This document shows positions 24,691 through 36,300 of a DNA stretch of 64,000 nt, piece by piece (within the stretch, counting starts at the first letter, position 1; the number at the start of each line of letters is the position of its first letter). Location: NCBI RefSeq assembly GCF_964355755.1, contig NC_092677.1, positions 10,872,601 through 10,936,600 on the forward strand. The letters run 5' to 3'. The notes under the pieces are model-generated. The model did not search any database. It worked only from the letters and a program-made list of their open reading frames with translations, and was not told the origin of the DNA. Both the position numbers and the translations under genes were made by a program. This DNA comes from Antedon mediterranea (lineage: Eukaryota; Echinodermata; Crinoidea; Comatulida; Antedonidae).

Positions 24691-25179
24691 ACTAAATTCA
24701 GTTGAGTTAAAATACGTTTTTGATAGCCTTGCATTAATTTTCTAATATTAGTCCTTTTAGACCGGCAGCCCAGAGACATTTGGTTAGATGAGCTAGGTAC
24801 CAATATCTGACTATTTGAGTGTGTTGGGGGTCACTTGAAGTGAATGAAAATGGGAGTCTGCCGGGTACCCCCTGCTGCGTCTAGACCGGGGGGACCCCGA
24901 AACGTGCTAAAAAATCGGCACAGGTTAGATGAGAAAGATACCACCCAATTTTACCACCATGGGATGCCCATTGGCATCCTTATAACAGTATCACAAACGA
25001 CAGACTTTTTCTCTGCTGCAAAAGGCCCGCCAGACCCCCTGAGGGAGGGCCTAAAATGGGGTTAGCATAGATGAGTGAGGTACCACTCAAAATCAATTCC
25101 AAACGAACAAGTTGTGTTCATACAATACTAAATGGATAACAACAGACTAATTGTCTGCTGCACCGCAAGTGCCAGACAC

Positions 25180-25720
25180 CCCAAAGTTAGACTAGAGGCC
25201 CCCCTTCCCCCAACTAACCCAGCTTAGATATTGTAGATACCACCAGCAACCAATGTTATATGATTTAGCACATTGTAAGCAATACCAAATGACCTATTAC
25301 AGACTATCTGAACACTGCCCTGGCCCTGGCAGACCCCTCTAAAGTTAGACTAGAAACCCTCTTTCCCCAACTAGCCCAGCTTAGATATTGTAGATACCAC
25401 CAGCAACCAATGTTATGATTTAGCACATTGTAAGAAATCACCAAATGACCTATTACAAACTATCTGTACACTGCCTTGACCCTGGCAGACCCCTCTAAAG
25501 TTCGACTAGAGACTCCATTCCCCCAACTGGCCTAGCTTAGATATTGTTGATACCACCAGCAACCAATGTTATAATTATGATTTAGCACATTGTAAGCAAT
25601 ACAAAATGACCTATAACAGACTATCTGTACACTGCCTTGGCACTGGCAGACCCCTCTAAAGTTCCCCCATTTACCCCAAGTATATAGCCTACCTTAGATA
25701 TTGTAGATACCACCAGCAGC
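25180..25720. repeat. ~157-bp tandem repeats in the left PLE arm
   Basis: Three to four units each contain GGCAGACCCCTCTAAAGTT, AGCTTAGATATTGTAGATAC and ACCAGCAACCAATGTTAT. The inverted counterparts lie at about 29230-29800. Confidence 0.85.
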
Positions 25721-26247
25721 AAAAAAATAACCACCCAAAACAACATGTTTAATTGAATAAAGTTTAACTTTAATCGAACTAACACAAAACAATTGAAAAT
25801 ATATCAATGACGATAAAATGACCATTACCATTCTAAAGGGGAAAATAGTTTAAGAGTTTCAATTAAAACTTATATAATTATAAGCCAAATATATATAACA
25901 AGTATGGATTCGGGTAAATTTAGCATTCCTTGCCTTTGGATGTCAAAGATACATCCGTCTGTAACTCTTGGACATATTTTGAGAGAAAGCTTAGTAATCA
26001 CCCTAATCAAATTCAGGATGGTAGTAACTTAATCTAAAGTGATTTGATTAATTAATAGTGGGTAATTTTAAATGCTGTATATTATAATCTTAATCCTGTA
26101 TTCATATGTATATATATATATTTATAAATCCAAAGGCAAATTACTGAAAAAATGACAATGCTGTGGGTATCAGTGGCTGGATCTCAATGGAGATACAAAA
26201 AAAAAAGCGAAAAGCTAAATCAAAACGATAAAGTAAACAGCCAGAAA

Positions 26248-26290
26248 AGTTAGCAGAGCTTTCGCGCAACACTAGCCCTTCATCAGTGCA
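26248..26290 (-). ncRNA. Hammerhead-ribozyme-like core, left arm
   Basis: On the minus strand CTGATGA is followed by AGGGC-TAGTGTT-GCGC, then GAAA, then AGC-TCT-GCT as a 3-bp stem III with a 3-nt loop. That is the type I hammerhead order known from Penelope-like retroelements. Stem II has a C-to-G mismatch (GGGC/GCGC). Stem I pairing is not obvious by eye. Activity is not claimed. Confidence 0.5.
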
Positions 26291-26529
26291 AGTCTTATAT
26301 AGATGCGTTGAGGCTGCAAACGTGCTCAATTGGAATCAAGAGCGAATATATATTTTTATAAAGTAGATGGAACACGGACGTCTACTACACGGTGTTTCAC
26401 GTTAAACGATCTTCAGATAGACTGAACAATACCGTATCTCGATCGAAAAAAATATTTAAAAAAAAAATTATAAATATATATAATTTTTTTTTATGTACTT
26501 TATTTATGTAGATATGTAGTACTGTATCT

Positions 26530-28344
26530 ATTAAAAAAGGTATTTGAACAAAATTAGAGATCTCAATGAGATCCAAATTGACAATTGCCGCAAAATCCTC
26601 ACTGAGTTTGACGTTGAAATTCACTCTAGAACTAAGAAGTTGAAAAGAGAACTTCCTGCATCCTAGTTTCAAAACAAACTCAGGATTATCGCCAATGACT
26701 GCCGTAAACAATCAACGATAATGGCCCGAAGGGAACATCACAAATTTGGTCTACCATGCAGACTTGGTCATTTCAACACAAATGACTCTACCTTCGGATG
26801 ACTTCAGGGCTTTTAGGAAACCCTGCAGAAGGTTCGTTGGGACATATAACAAGAATCAGAGCAACACCTCTGATTCAGTTGTTGAAATTGTCGACTTTCC
26901 GAAGGAGAGAAAAAACTTCCTTCCCGAGGACTTAAATTCTGCCCAAAACCAAGGCAGGTCGGCGCACAACAACTATCTTTGGATATAGAGTCTTTTTCTA
27001 GAAGATTACGATTACGTGAATATTTTGCTGATTCAGACAGCAGCACCACGCAAAACGAAGGCAACGTTAACAAATTTAAACCAAAAAGTTCCTGGAATCC
27101 ACCTAAAAATCGTTGTCCAGCTTTAGAAACATTTATCCAGGCTATTGAGGAGGATGTACAAAACTACGTCCCGAGTCCAGATAAACGTGACAATCTCAAA
27201 ACAAGAGAGGCAGGCCATTGCCAAATTGCGTCAGCGTAATGATATCATCATTAAACCCGCTGATAAAGGTTCTGCCACTGTTGCTATGGACATCAAATTT
27301 TATTAAGAGGAATCCTTAAGACAGCTTCATTATATATCGTAAACTCACAACGGAACCCACCCCGGAAATTGCGGATAAGGTGGCAAAATCTGTTTCTGTG
27401 ATGGTAAAAAAAAACACTCCATCGATCCTAAGATTTACAGTTACCAAATCCACTAGTAGCGTTGATTTTGTGGACACTATAGTGACCATAGAAAATGGTA
27501 CTCTCAAAACTGACCTATTCCGTAAACCCACTGATAAAAATATGTACCTGCTCCCTAGCAGTTGTCATCCCCAACATTGTACTAAAAACATACCGAACAG
27601 TAAAGCATTACCTATCAGACGTATCTGTTCTTCAGATTTAGATTTTCAGAATCGTACCGAAGAACTAACCGGACATCTCCGGAATAGAAATTACAAACCT
27701 ATCAACCTAGGTTGCCTCCATTACGGGGCTATTAATTTATTGAGAAACATATGCCCATTCTACAGTCCACAGAACGTCTCAGGACTGTTTTTCCGGAACC
27801 ACCCATTATTGCATTTCGTAGACCTCCCAACCTTCGTGATATATTAGTCAGATCCAAATGTAAGAGTGAAATTAACTCTCATGACAGTCAAAATTTGGGC
27901 AGTCACCTTTGCGGCAAATCTTGCAAAACTTGTTCATTGGTTGATTCTACTGAAAAATTTAAGAGTAACCAAACTGGCCACATTTTTCGGATAAGACAAT
28001 CAATTAATTGTCTAACCAAAAACGTCATTTATCTCATATACTGTAATATTTGTGGCAAACAGTACGTCGGAGAAACCAAAAACACTCTCCGTATGAGAAT
28101 GACACAACACAGATCAGCTATCAACACATTAAAGCTTGTTCAACCTGTAGCCGAACATTTTAATTCATCTGGTCACTCGATAACAAATTTCAGAGTTATT
28201 GCAATATTCCATGTGTCAAATGGAGCGACAAAACTTGCAAAGACAAGGAAAACCACTGGGAATTACAACTTAAAACCACAAAACCTTTTGTACTTAACAT
28301 TAGAAACATACTCCCAGGTTGGTAAAATTATTCCATTGTCTACC
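26530..28344 (+). pseudogene. Degenerate PLE reverse transcriptase/GIY-YIG protein
   Basis: Fragments of one protein are spread over several frames. 26530-26980 has stops and frameshifts but keeps PLE N-terminal features. 26979-27236 contains SFSRRLRLREYF and WNPPKNR. 27237-27300 contains IIIKPADKGSATVAMD, the conserved start of the PLE RT. Near 27420 the text jumps to the thumb region (VDTIVTIENGTLKTDLFRK, PTDKNMYLLPSSCHP), so the RT palm with its catalytic aspartates is missing. A frameshift near 27750 continues to PPIIAFRRPPNLRDILVRSK, a Cys cluster (CGKSCKTC) and the GIY-YIG nuclease VIYLIYCNICGKQYVGETKN (about 28025-28085) with HFNSSGHS downstream. Another frameshift alters the C terminus. 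The copy cannot be autonomous. Confidence 0.85.
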
Positions 28345-28646
28345 TAAATTTAAGTATCAATATTAACCACCATTTAAGCTGTTTTTAGTCGCGTGGACGC
28401 GACTCTATAGTTCACTATGTCGGCGGTCGGTCGGTCTGTCGGTCTGTCTGTCGGTCCGGTATCACTATGCGTTTTAGCACGCGACTTATGGCTGTTGGCC
28501 GTGTTTAGTTTCATTCCAAAATTGTTTATACTGTATCTCTACCAAGCTACCTTCTTTGTTTTCTACTCTTATTCAGACTCCACCCTGTCTCCTTTTGTTG
28601 TATTTCTTTTATTCCTGTCCACCCAGGCAGCACTTGCCAGCTCTTA

Positions 28647-28700
28647 TCCTTCACTTGCAATGATGAAGGGCTAGTGTTGCCCGAAAGCTCTGCTAACGTT
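28647..28700 (+). ncRNA. Hammerhead-ribozyme-like core, right arm
   Basis: ATGATGA (CTGATGA with the first C changed) is followed by AGGGC-TAGTGTT-GCCC with a fully paired stem II, GAAA, and the AGC-TCT-GCT mini stem III. It is the inverted counterpart of 26248-26290. The changed first core base predicts loss of cleavage. Confidence 0.5.
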
Positions 28701-29229
28701 TCTGGCTGTTTTACTTTAGCCTTTTGATTTAGCTTTTCACTTTTTTTTTGTATTTTTATTGAGATTCAGCCACTGATACCCACAGCATTGTCATTTTTTC
28801 AGTTATTTGCCTTTGGATTTATATATATAAATATATATAGAGGATTAAGATTATAATATACAGCATTTAAAATTACCAACTATTAATTAATCAAATCACT
28901 TTTGATTAAGTTACTACAATCCTGAATTTGATTAAGGTGATTACTAAGCTTTCTCTTAAAATAGGTTGCAAGAGTTACAGACGAATGTATCTTTGACATT
29001 CAAAGGCAAGGAATTCCAGATCCTCACAATTCTTAGCAGGAATGCTAAATTTACTCGAATCCGTACTTGTTTATATTTGGCTTATATAAGTTTGAAGTGA
29101 AACTCTTAAACTATTTTTCCCTTTAAAATGGTAATGGTCATTTTATCGTCATTGATGTGATATATTTTCAATTGTTTTGTGTTAGTTCGATTAAAGTTAA
29201 ACTTTATTCAATTAAATATGTTGTTTTGT

Positions 29230-29800
29230 GTGGTTTTTTTGTTGGTATCTACAATATCTAAGGATATACTTGGGGTAAATGGGGGAACTTTAGAGGGGTC
29301 TGCCAGTGCCAAGGCAGTGTACAGATAGTCTGTTATAGGTCATTTGATATTGCTTACAATGTGCTAAATCATAATTATAACATTGGTTGCTGGTGGTATC
29401 TACAATATCTAAGCTAGGCCAGTTGGGGGAATGGAGTCTCTAGTCGAACTTTAGAGGGTCTGCCAGGGCCAAGGCAGTGTACAGATAGTTTGTAATAGGT
29501 CATTTGGTGATTGCTTACAATGTGCTAAATCATATAACATTGGTTGCTGGTGGTATCTACAATATCTAAGCTGGGCTAGTTGGGGAAAGAGGGGTCTCTA
29601 GTCTAACTTTAGAGGGGTCTGCCAGGGCCAGGGCAGTGTTCAGATAGTCTGTAATTATAGGTCATTTGGTATTGCCTACATGTGCTAAATCATATAACAT
29701 TGGTTGCTGGTGGTATCTACAATATCTAAGCTGGGTTAGTTGGGGGAAGGGGGGCCTAACTTTAGGGTGTCTGGCACTTGCGGTGCAGCAGACAATTAGT
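29230..29800. repeat. ~157-bp tandem repeats in the right PLE arm
   Basis: Inverted counterpart of 25180-25720, with units marked by ACATTGGTTGCTGGTGGTAT and AACTTTAGAGGGGTCTGCCA. Confidence 0.85.
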
Positions 29801-30190
29801 CTGTTGTTATCCATTTAGTATTGTATGAACACAACTTGTTCGTTTGGAATTGATTTTGAGTGGTACCTCACTCATCTATGCTAACCCCATTTTAGGCCCT
29901 CCCTCGGGGGGTCTGGCGGGCCTTTTGCAGCAGAGAAAAAGTCTGTCGTTTGTGATACTGTTATAAGGATGCCAATGGGCATCCCATGGTGGTAAAATTA
30001 GGTGGTATCTCTCTCATCTAACCTGTGCCGATTTTTTAGCACGTTTCGGGGTCCCCCCGGTCTAGACGCAGCAGGGGGTACCCGGCAGACTCCCATTTTC
30101 ATTCACTTCAAGTGACCCCCAACACACTCAAATAGTCAGATATTGGTACCTAGCTCATCTAACCAAATGTCTCTGGGCTGCCGGTCTATT

Positions 30191-31047
30191 TGTATTGTAA
30201 CAATTAGGACGTTGGATGTATGTATTATCAATAATCATGTAATAATCAAGAATTTCCATTTTGTTGGAAATTCTGCCGCACGAAGCGTAAAATTATTCTA
30301 ATGACTTGGTGTAATTAACAATCTATACTACGTACGTACCAAAGAACTTCTGAGTTCTTTTGGTACGTACGTCGTACCACCAGTATTATAGTTGGTTACG
30401 TCATTTCTATATTAAAGAAATTGGAAAATCCGATGGAGCGACGCGTTATAATAATTCATTTTTGCGTTTTGTGTAATATGTAACGAACTAACTAACAAAT
30501 TGTTCTAAGTTAAATATGACGCGTTTGATGTTGAAACGCAGTTTCCAACGCACATGATGCCAAGGGGATTCCTGAACAGGTATTTACAGAGAGAAGAAGA
30601 GTGATAACATAAAAGAAGAAGCTGGAAGAAAATGTTTAGTGAAAATTAACTGTACATTTGAAAGTGTAATCGACAACGTAGGCCTAGATATGTACACATT
30701 GACAAATTCATAGGTAAACCATGTGGTTTAATTTGATTCCTGTGTTAGTTTATAGTATAATACTATAGAGACTAGGCCAAGGCTAGTCTAGGCCTAGCTT
30801 AGCTAGCTAGGCTACCCGGATTCACCTTAGCTAGGCTCTAGACCGCGCCTCCTCATCATTATGTTATCTACCTAGACCTACGCAAGAAAGAAAGAAAGAT
30901 ATGTATGGCCTGGCCTGGTGGGCGGGTATTGGAAGGTTTTTTGGCGCGCGGGTGAGCAGCTAGCCAAACCTATATGACCTGCCTGTTATAATAATAATAT
31001 ATTACTATACTATAACTAGGCCTACTACACTACTAGGCCTAACCTAA
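30191..31047. promoter_or_regulatory. Region upstream of CYLD, possible 5' exon and promoter
   Basis: It has a long hairpin at about 30332-30373 (ACGTACGTACCAAAGAACT inverted across CTG). Possible first-exon donors are GTATTTAC at 30577 and GTAAACC at 30714, but no coding start is seen. CYLD's first coding exon opens with a splice acceptor at 33355, so an upstream non-coding exon must exist; its location here is inference. Confidence 0.3.
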
Positions 31048-32628
31048 TTAAAGGGGGGTTCCGGGTTTAAAATGAATAGTAAAAAATGTAAAATATATTT
31101 GTTTGTCTCTTGAACGGTAAAAGTTTCAATTTATATAAGCGCCCAGTGAAGCAGAACGAAGGCTGTGAAATCAGGCCAGATTACAAGTGCAGCTACGGCA
31201 AAATCACACTGTGGTTACAAAATAGGAAATTCGTGAAATGGTCCATCTTCCGACGACTCGTTATCAAAAACCATATCAATTACTTTTGTAAAATTATACT
31301 TATCTCATGTAATTTTAGTCGGTCTTCCCATTTATAAAGTCAATTTTTTATGAAAATTCATCAAAACAGTGAAAAATTAGATATGTTTGCACTTTACGTT
31401 TGCCGATTTTCGCACCGACTTAGGGAAAAATCAAAATCAATGAAGCGTAACGTATACTGTACATTCCTGCTGAGGATCGAGCGAGACGAAAATACACGTG
31501 CTCTCTCTGCTGCCCATGCCTGGCATCGTCACGTGATAAGCAGATACAACAATACCAAACTGGTCGGGTCGAGTATACCCCGTCTATAATCACAACATGA
31601 ACGATGTACAGTATTTGATTGAAGGTCGACTTGACCTACCGGATTGGTATAGATAATATAGCTCGAATGAGAGAGTTGGAATATTTGTGTAGTGCAGCCT
31701 ATAGTAAAAGGCCTGGTAGTATCAATTCGCATAGGGTCTACTACACTAGCTAGCTCAATTTTTAACTGGGCCGGATCGGCTAGGTCTCCTTCCTACTACC
31801 TGGTCTACTTGCTTGATGCATGAGTATCCGCTTTTTTGGAGAGTAAACTAAGCCTATTTTATTTTAGGCCTACTTAGACGATCGGGACACCATACGTGTG
31901 GACGGCGATCGGACCTTGTTTTGCTTCAATATTTACAGCCGATTTTGTAGAACGTTTTAGGTTTAGATTGTTTAGGAGTTTGGTTGATAGGATGGGTTTT
32001 GTTATTTATGGGCCAATCGTCTAGTAGTAGGCTAGCTAGGCCCATGGGCCCCATTGTTTTAACGTAGCCATCGTGGCATGGAATCCCTAGTCAGAATGGC
32101 TCTCGCCCATATTATTATTAGGCTAGGCCTAGAGTAGTGTTGTACGTGAAGCCGATAATACGATCTGTACTATAGAGGTATAAAAATAGTATAATTTATG
32201 ACTCCGTATCTGTACTAAATTTTGTATTTCATTAAATGTCAAATAAATATATGCTACTACTGTTATTATTACACTTTAGGCCTAGCTTAGAAAATCTACA
32301 AAAAATGTATTTCACAATGATCGGGTGGTCGTCGTTTGACAGGGGAGAGAGATGTAAATTAGTTGACAAACACAACGTACATGACGTCGCGAGTTTGGAA
32401 TCCACTGGTGACGTGATCTTGTGAATATCTCATGAACATTAATGAGCTTCCCTAAGCTGCTGAAAAACAGACTTTCCATGAATTTACCCTAAAATGTATA
32501 TGAAATTAAATTTTTTTAATTTCTCGTTAATACTTCTTCATTCTGACATGTCTATATTGTTATAATATTTTTTATTTAATAAATAAACGATATTTAAAAC
32601 CAATTTTAAACCCAGAATCCCCCTTTAA
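31048..32628. mobile_element. TTAA-flanked TIR transposon, non-autonomous (piggyBac/Kolobok-like)
   Basis: Element 31052-32624 is bounded by TTAA on both sides. The termini are AGGGGGGTTCCGGGTTTAAAA and, inverted, AGGGGGATTCTGGGTTTAAAA: 19 of 21 bases match. TTAA duplication is typical of piggyBac and Kolobok. The interior shows no transposase. Confidence 0.7.
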
Positions 32629-33355
32629 TACTGTAACTATCTCCTTTTGAAATGATAAAGATGAGGAAAATCAATAAATGAATATAATATTAATAAATAA
32701 TAGGCCTATTATTAATAAACAAGCACACTGGACTTGTGACAATGACCTCATATGTAAACTATTACAAAATATGAGCTGTAGGTAGTTGTTTTTAGGCTAT
32801 ACAGTATTACTGTACTGCTCCTGTAAACTTACTTGATTACCACGCCTACTGTACAGCAGCTTACCTTTAAGGATTATTTGATGGTATATATGAATAATTG
32901 TATTTCTAAAAGCGTTTAAAGGCATCAAGATTTGTGATTAGTAACAATTTGGAGTATTAACATTTTTATTTTCACCAATAATCAATCGGAAAGCGATGAA
33001 TTAGGTTATAAAATAATAATTAATGTTCAGTTTTCTTTAGTTGAAATATTTTCAACAAATGAAAATATTAACCCCATTCAACTTTTCTAAAGTAAGTAAA
33101 TTTTAAATCAGTTTAACCACTGCTTCTATCAAAGGCTAACCTAACAAGTTGGTAGAACAGAAATGGTGCACAAATCATTCACAAACTTAAAAAAAAATCA
33201 TGAGGATGGAAGATTGTTAGAATTTAGAGAAGTAATATGAGGCACATAATTAATTTAAATATTGTATTAATATTGAAATCAACTTCCAATCAAAAGTTAA
33301 GGAACTTGCAATGTATTTGTGTGTAATGTGAATTTGTTTTTATTCATTTTTTAGA
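32629..33355. other. A/T-rich sequence before the first CYLD coding exon
   Basis: No exon or repeat structure recognised; probably intron 5' of the CYLD start codon. It ends in a pyrimidine-rich acceptor TTTTTATTCATTTTTTAG. Confidence 0.4.
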
Positions 33356-33382
33356 TGTAATTCAGATAACTACTTTTCCAGC

Positions 33383-36300
33383 ATGGCCACCTCTAGTAAT
33401 ACTTACTTTATAGTTATTGAAGACTTTGAAGTGGATAATGGTGTAAACAAAGGAAAGAAGATTGTTAAAGGAACTCTTTTGAAGTGTTTAAATGAAAATA
33501 TCAATAAACGTTCTTTGTATATGGTAACAGTGGATACAAATGGAATTTCTTTTGGTTTTCTGAGAAACCCGCATACAGTTAAAGAGATAAAATCAGAATA
33601 TGTGGATTATTTACTTGGGATACCTCTTATGAGAAGAATTGAGGCTTTTAAGGAAGGCTTCAGGCTCCTCAGAGCTGTGGAAGCAAAAGTTGGAGAAACT
33701 GTCAAAGTTCCTATCTTAATAGACCATAGAGAGTGTTTTGCAGACGCTATTATTCAATCCAAAGACAAAATTGATGATGAGAGAGGTCGTTTATTTGGTG
33801 TTGAACTACTTGTAAGTTTTAAACTTATATTAATAATAATAATTGGTTATCCGCACTTGGCGGATAACCCCTTGTTATTGTCACAATCTTTTTTTTTTTC
33901 TATATTCTTCTTTCTTGCCACGAATTTTGATTGCAGCATATCTCTATTTCTGGCCAAATTTCTGGCTCCAATAATGTAGTTTCATTTTTTACCCTTAATA
34001 AAGTTTCCTCGTGCGTGCAGTGCGTTAGTAGAGTAAACAAAATAACATTCGGGAAATGGTAGAGTCTAACGGAGATTTAGCTAAACAAACACGTGCATTT
34101 ATTGCGGACTATATAAACAGCAAGGCCGGCCGCCGGCTTCGGTGTTGTTGGGTAATAAATAATCGAGCCGGGATGGTATAAATTTTTCCCCCGACAGAAA
34201 CGTTTTTCCCTGTGCTTTGGCCTATATTATCTGCACGTTCAACAACGATACGAGTGTTCGTTTGCTAGAAATATTTTTAGCATATACGACGTACCGTCGT
34301 ACATAATTTTGTAGGCCTAGGCCTGCGCTAACTGCACTTTCGCACCTCTTGAGCATACCCAATCTAAAAACATTCACCCGCTGCACGGCGGTGACGGTGG
34401 GTGACTGTAAAAGTCTTAGGACACGATTTTCGCGTTGTACGGAAGCCACCAGCCAAGCGTAAAAAACAAAAATAACATAGCCTTCAGGGGATTTCTGAAA
34501 ACTGTAGAACTTATTAACTTGATAACTGTATGAATGCTGTACGATTAAAAACAATTTGAACAATTGTTTTGATCATATAAAATACAACAACAATTATTTT
34601 TTTTAATCATACAGTGATTTAGGCATGGCTCTCTCTCCCCAAATGCCTTACAAAAACGTTCAGGGAACAGTGTATAGACCTATTGACATAGATAAATTAA
34701 CTAAAATGTTTTTACCATTATATATCAACAATTTTTAATTTTGGCTAATGACCGATTCATTTGGCTAAATAAAAAAATTGGACTTGATTAGATAAACTGA
34801 TTTGACTAAAAAAAATATTTTGACTTTCGCCAAATGTTAGTGCTACCCCAGTGACGTCATCGTATGGCCACTCGAATATAAAATATAGGATTTTTTTCTC
34901 TTTCGTCATAGCTCATCACATTTAATGTAGCGCATCTCCACTTATCCGTATTCCATTTTTCCCTATATTTTGATATTGTTTAGGTCAATCAATTATCATT
35001 CACACCATTTACCATCAAAAGCATGAAACACTTCATCATTACAGTATATCAATATGATTGTTATAGGTTCTCAGATTGAAAAGTGATACTCATGATTAAA
35101 ACATTTTCTGGAAGCTGTAGAATTGTAGATACGAATTTTGCGCATCGGATGTTGGGAAGTCATCATGGCCAGTTGAATTATAAAAGTCGAATTTGCATAT
35201 TTTGCGTCATAAATAAGCGGGCATTCATATTCTACATATCCAAATTTCTTCAACACGTTAATATGTTGTTGCTCAGATAATTTTTTTCCAAAATTGCTAT
35301 CTACGTGTTTCATTTTGATGATGTCATCATGTTACAAATTGGATTAAAAGGTACCGAGATCGAGTCTCACCTTGGGAAATGAAAAAAGATTTTTTTTTAT
35401 TATCCGTATTGTGTGTTCAATGTTATTTCTTAGTGCATAGATTATAATTATTATATACATGATTTATAATGAAATCTAGATAAAAAGTAACTTATGTCTT
35501 TATTATGTAACAAATGTGGTTTATGACATTATACGAATTGTGATACCGGCTATTGTATTTACATTAGCAAGATCCTACCATATATTATTAAATAATTAAA
35601 TTCTGAGAAAATCAATCAATCAATATATCTTTAAAAAATCAATTACCGTACTGACGCGGGTATAAGCCCATACTCGGGTATAAGCCCACCCCCGACTTTT
35701 GACTAATTTTTATGAAAAATGAGGCACTCGGGTATAAGCCCACCCATTAATTCGAAGATCTAGTGTGTGTCATAATACATATTTTTGTATTTGGCGATGT
35801 CCATACACCGAATACACCTACCTACCTTTGATCATAACCAAGCTAGGCTAATATACGCTAGGCCATATGAGGCCTAACGGTCCTGTTTTGTTTACACTCC
35901 ATCGCGGTCGAAGATCGCTTCACACACGACGCTACATACAAGTCGCCAAAACGGAAAACCACTATTTGGTATCGGCTGCCATAAACAAGCTTATTAAATT
36001 TCTTTGGTACATTTCTATTTAACGAACATTGTATACTTGCTTTTCTGCTTGATAAATTCTTGTTCAATTGATGTTTAAAATAAGATATTCTACGATAAAT
36101 TACACGAACTGTAAGCTTAATTTTCCGACACTCTACACCTCGTGTATTTAGAGGCAACGTCGTACACGTGAGGGCGCTCGCATGGTGGAAATACACAGTG
36201 TGCATGTGCTGTTTTGACGATCTGCATTTTTGGATCCTCGGGTATAAGCCCACCCCTCAAACTTGACGTGATTTCATGTTCGAGGGGAGTGGGCTTATAC

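Larger units (their letters stand above)
24758..30190. mobile_element. Penelope-like element (PLE) derivative with long inverted arms
   Basis: The left arm (24758 to about 26294) and right arm (about 28647-30190) are inverted copies of about 1.5 kb, ending TAGACCGGCAGCCCAGAGAC on the left and its inverse on the right. Each arm holds a run of ~157-bp repeats and a hammerhead-like core. Between them lies degenerate PLE coding sequence (plus strand) with GIY-YIG. No target-site duplication is evident at the outer ends. PLEs often carry terminal repeats (pLTRs), sometimes inverted; here the arms are unusually extended. Confidence 0.75.

Noticed and set aside
26397-26711. Minus-strand open frame inside the Penelope region
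   Set aside because: The plus strand there carries degraded PLE protein sequence; the antisense frame is its shadow.
31110-31589. Two open frames upstream of CYLD
   Set aside because: They lie within the TTAA-flanked transposon and resemble no transposase or other protein.
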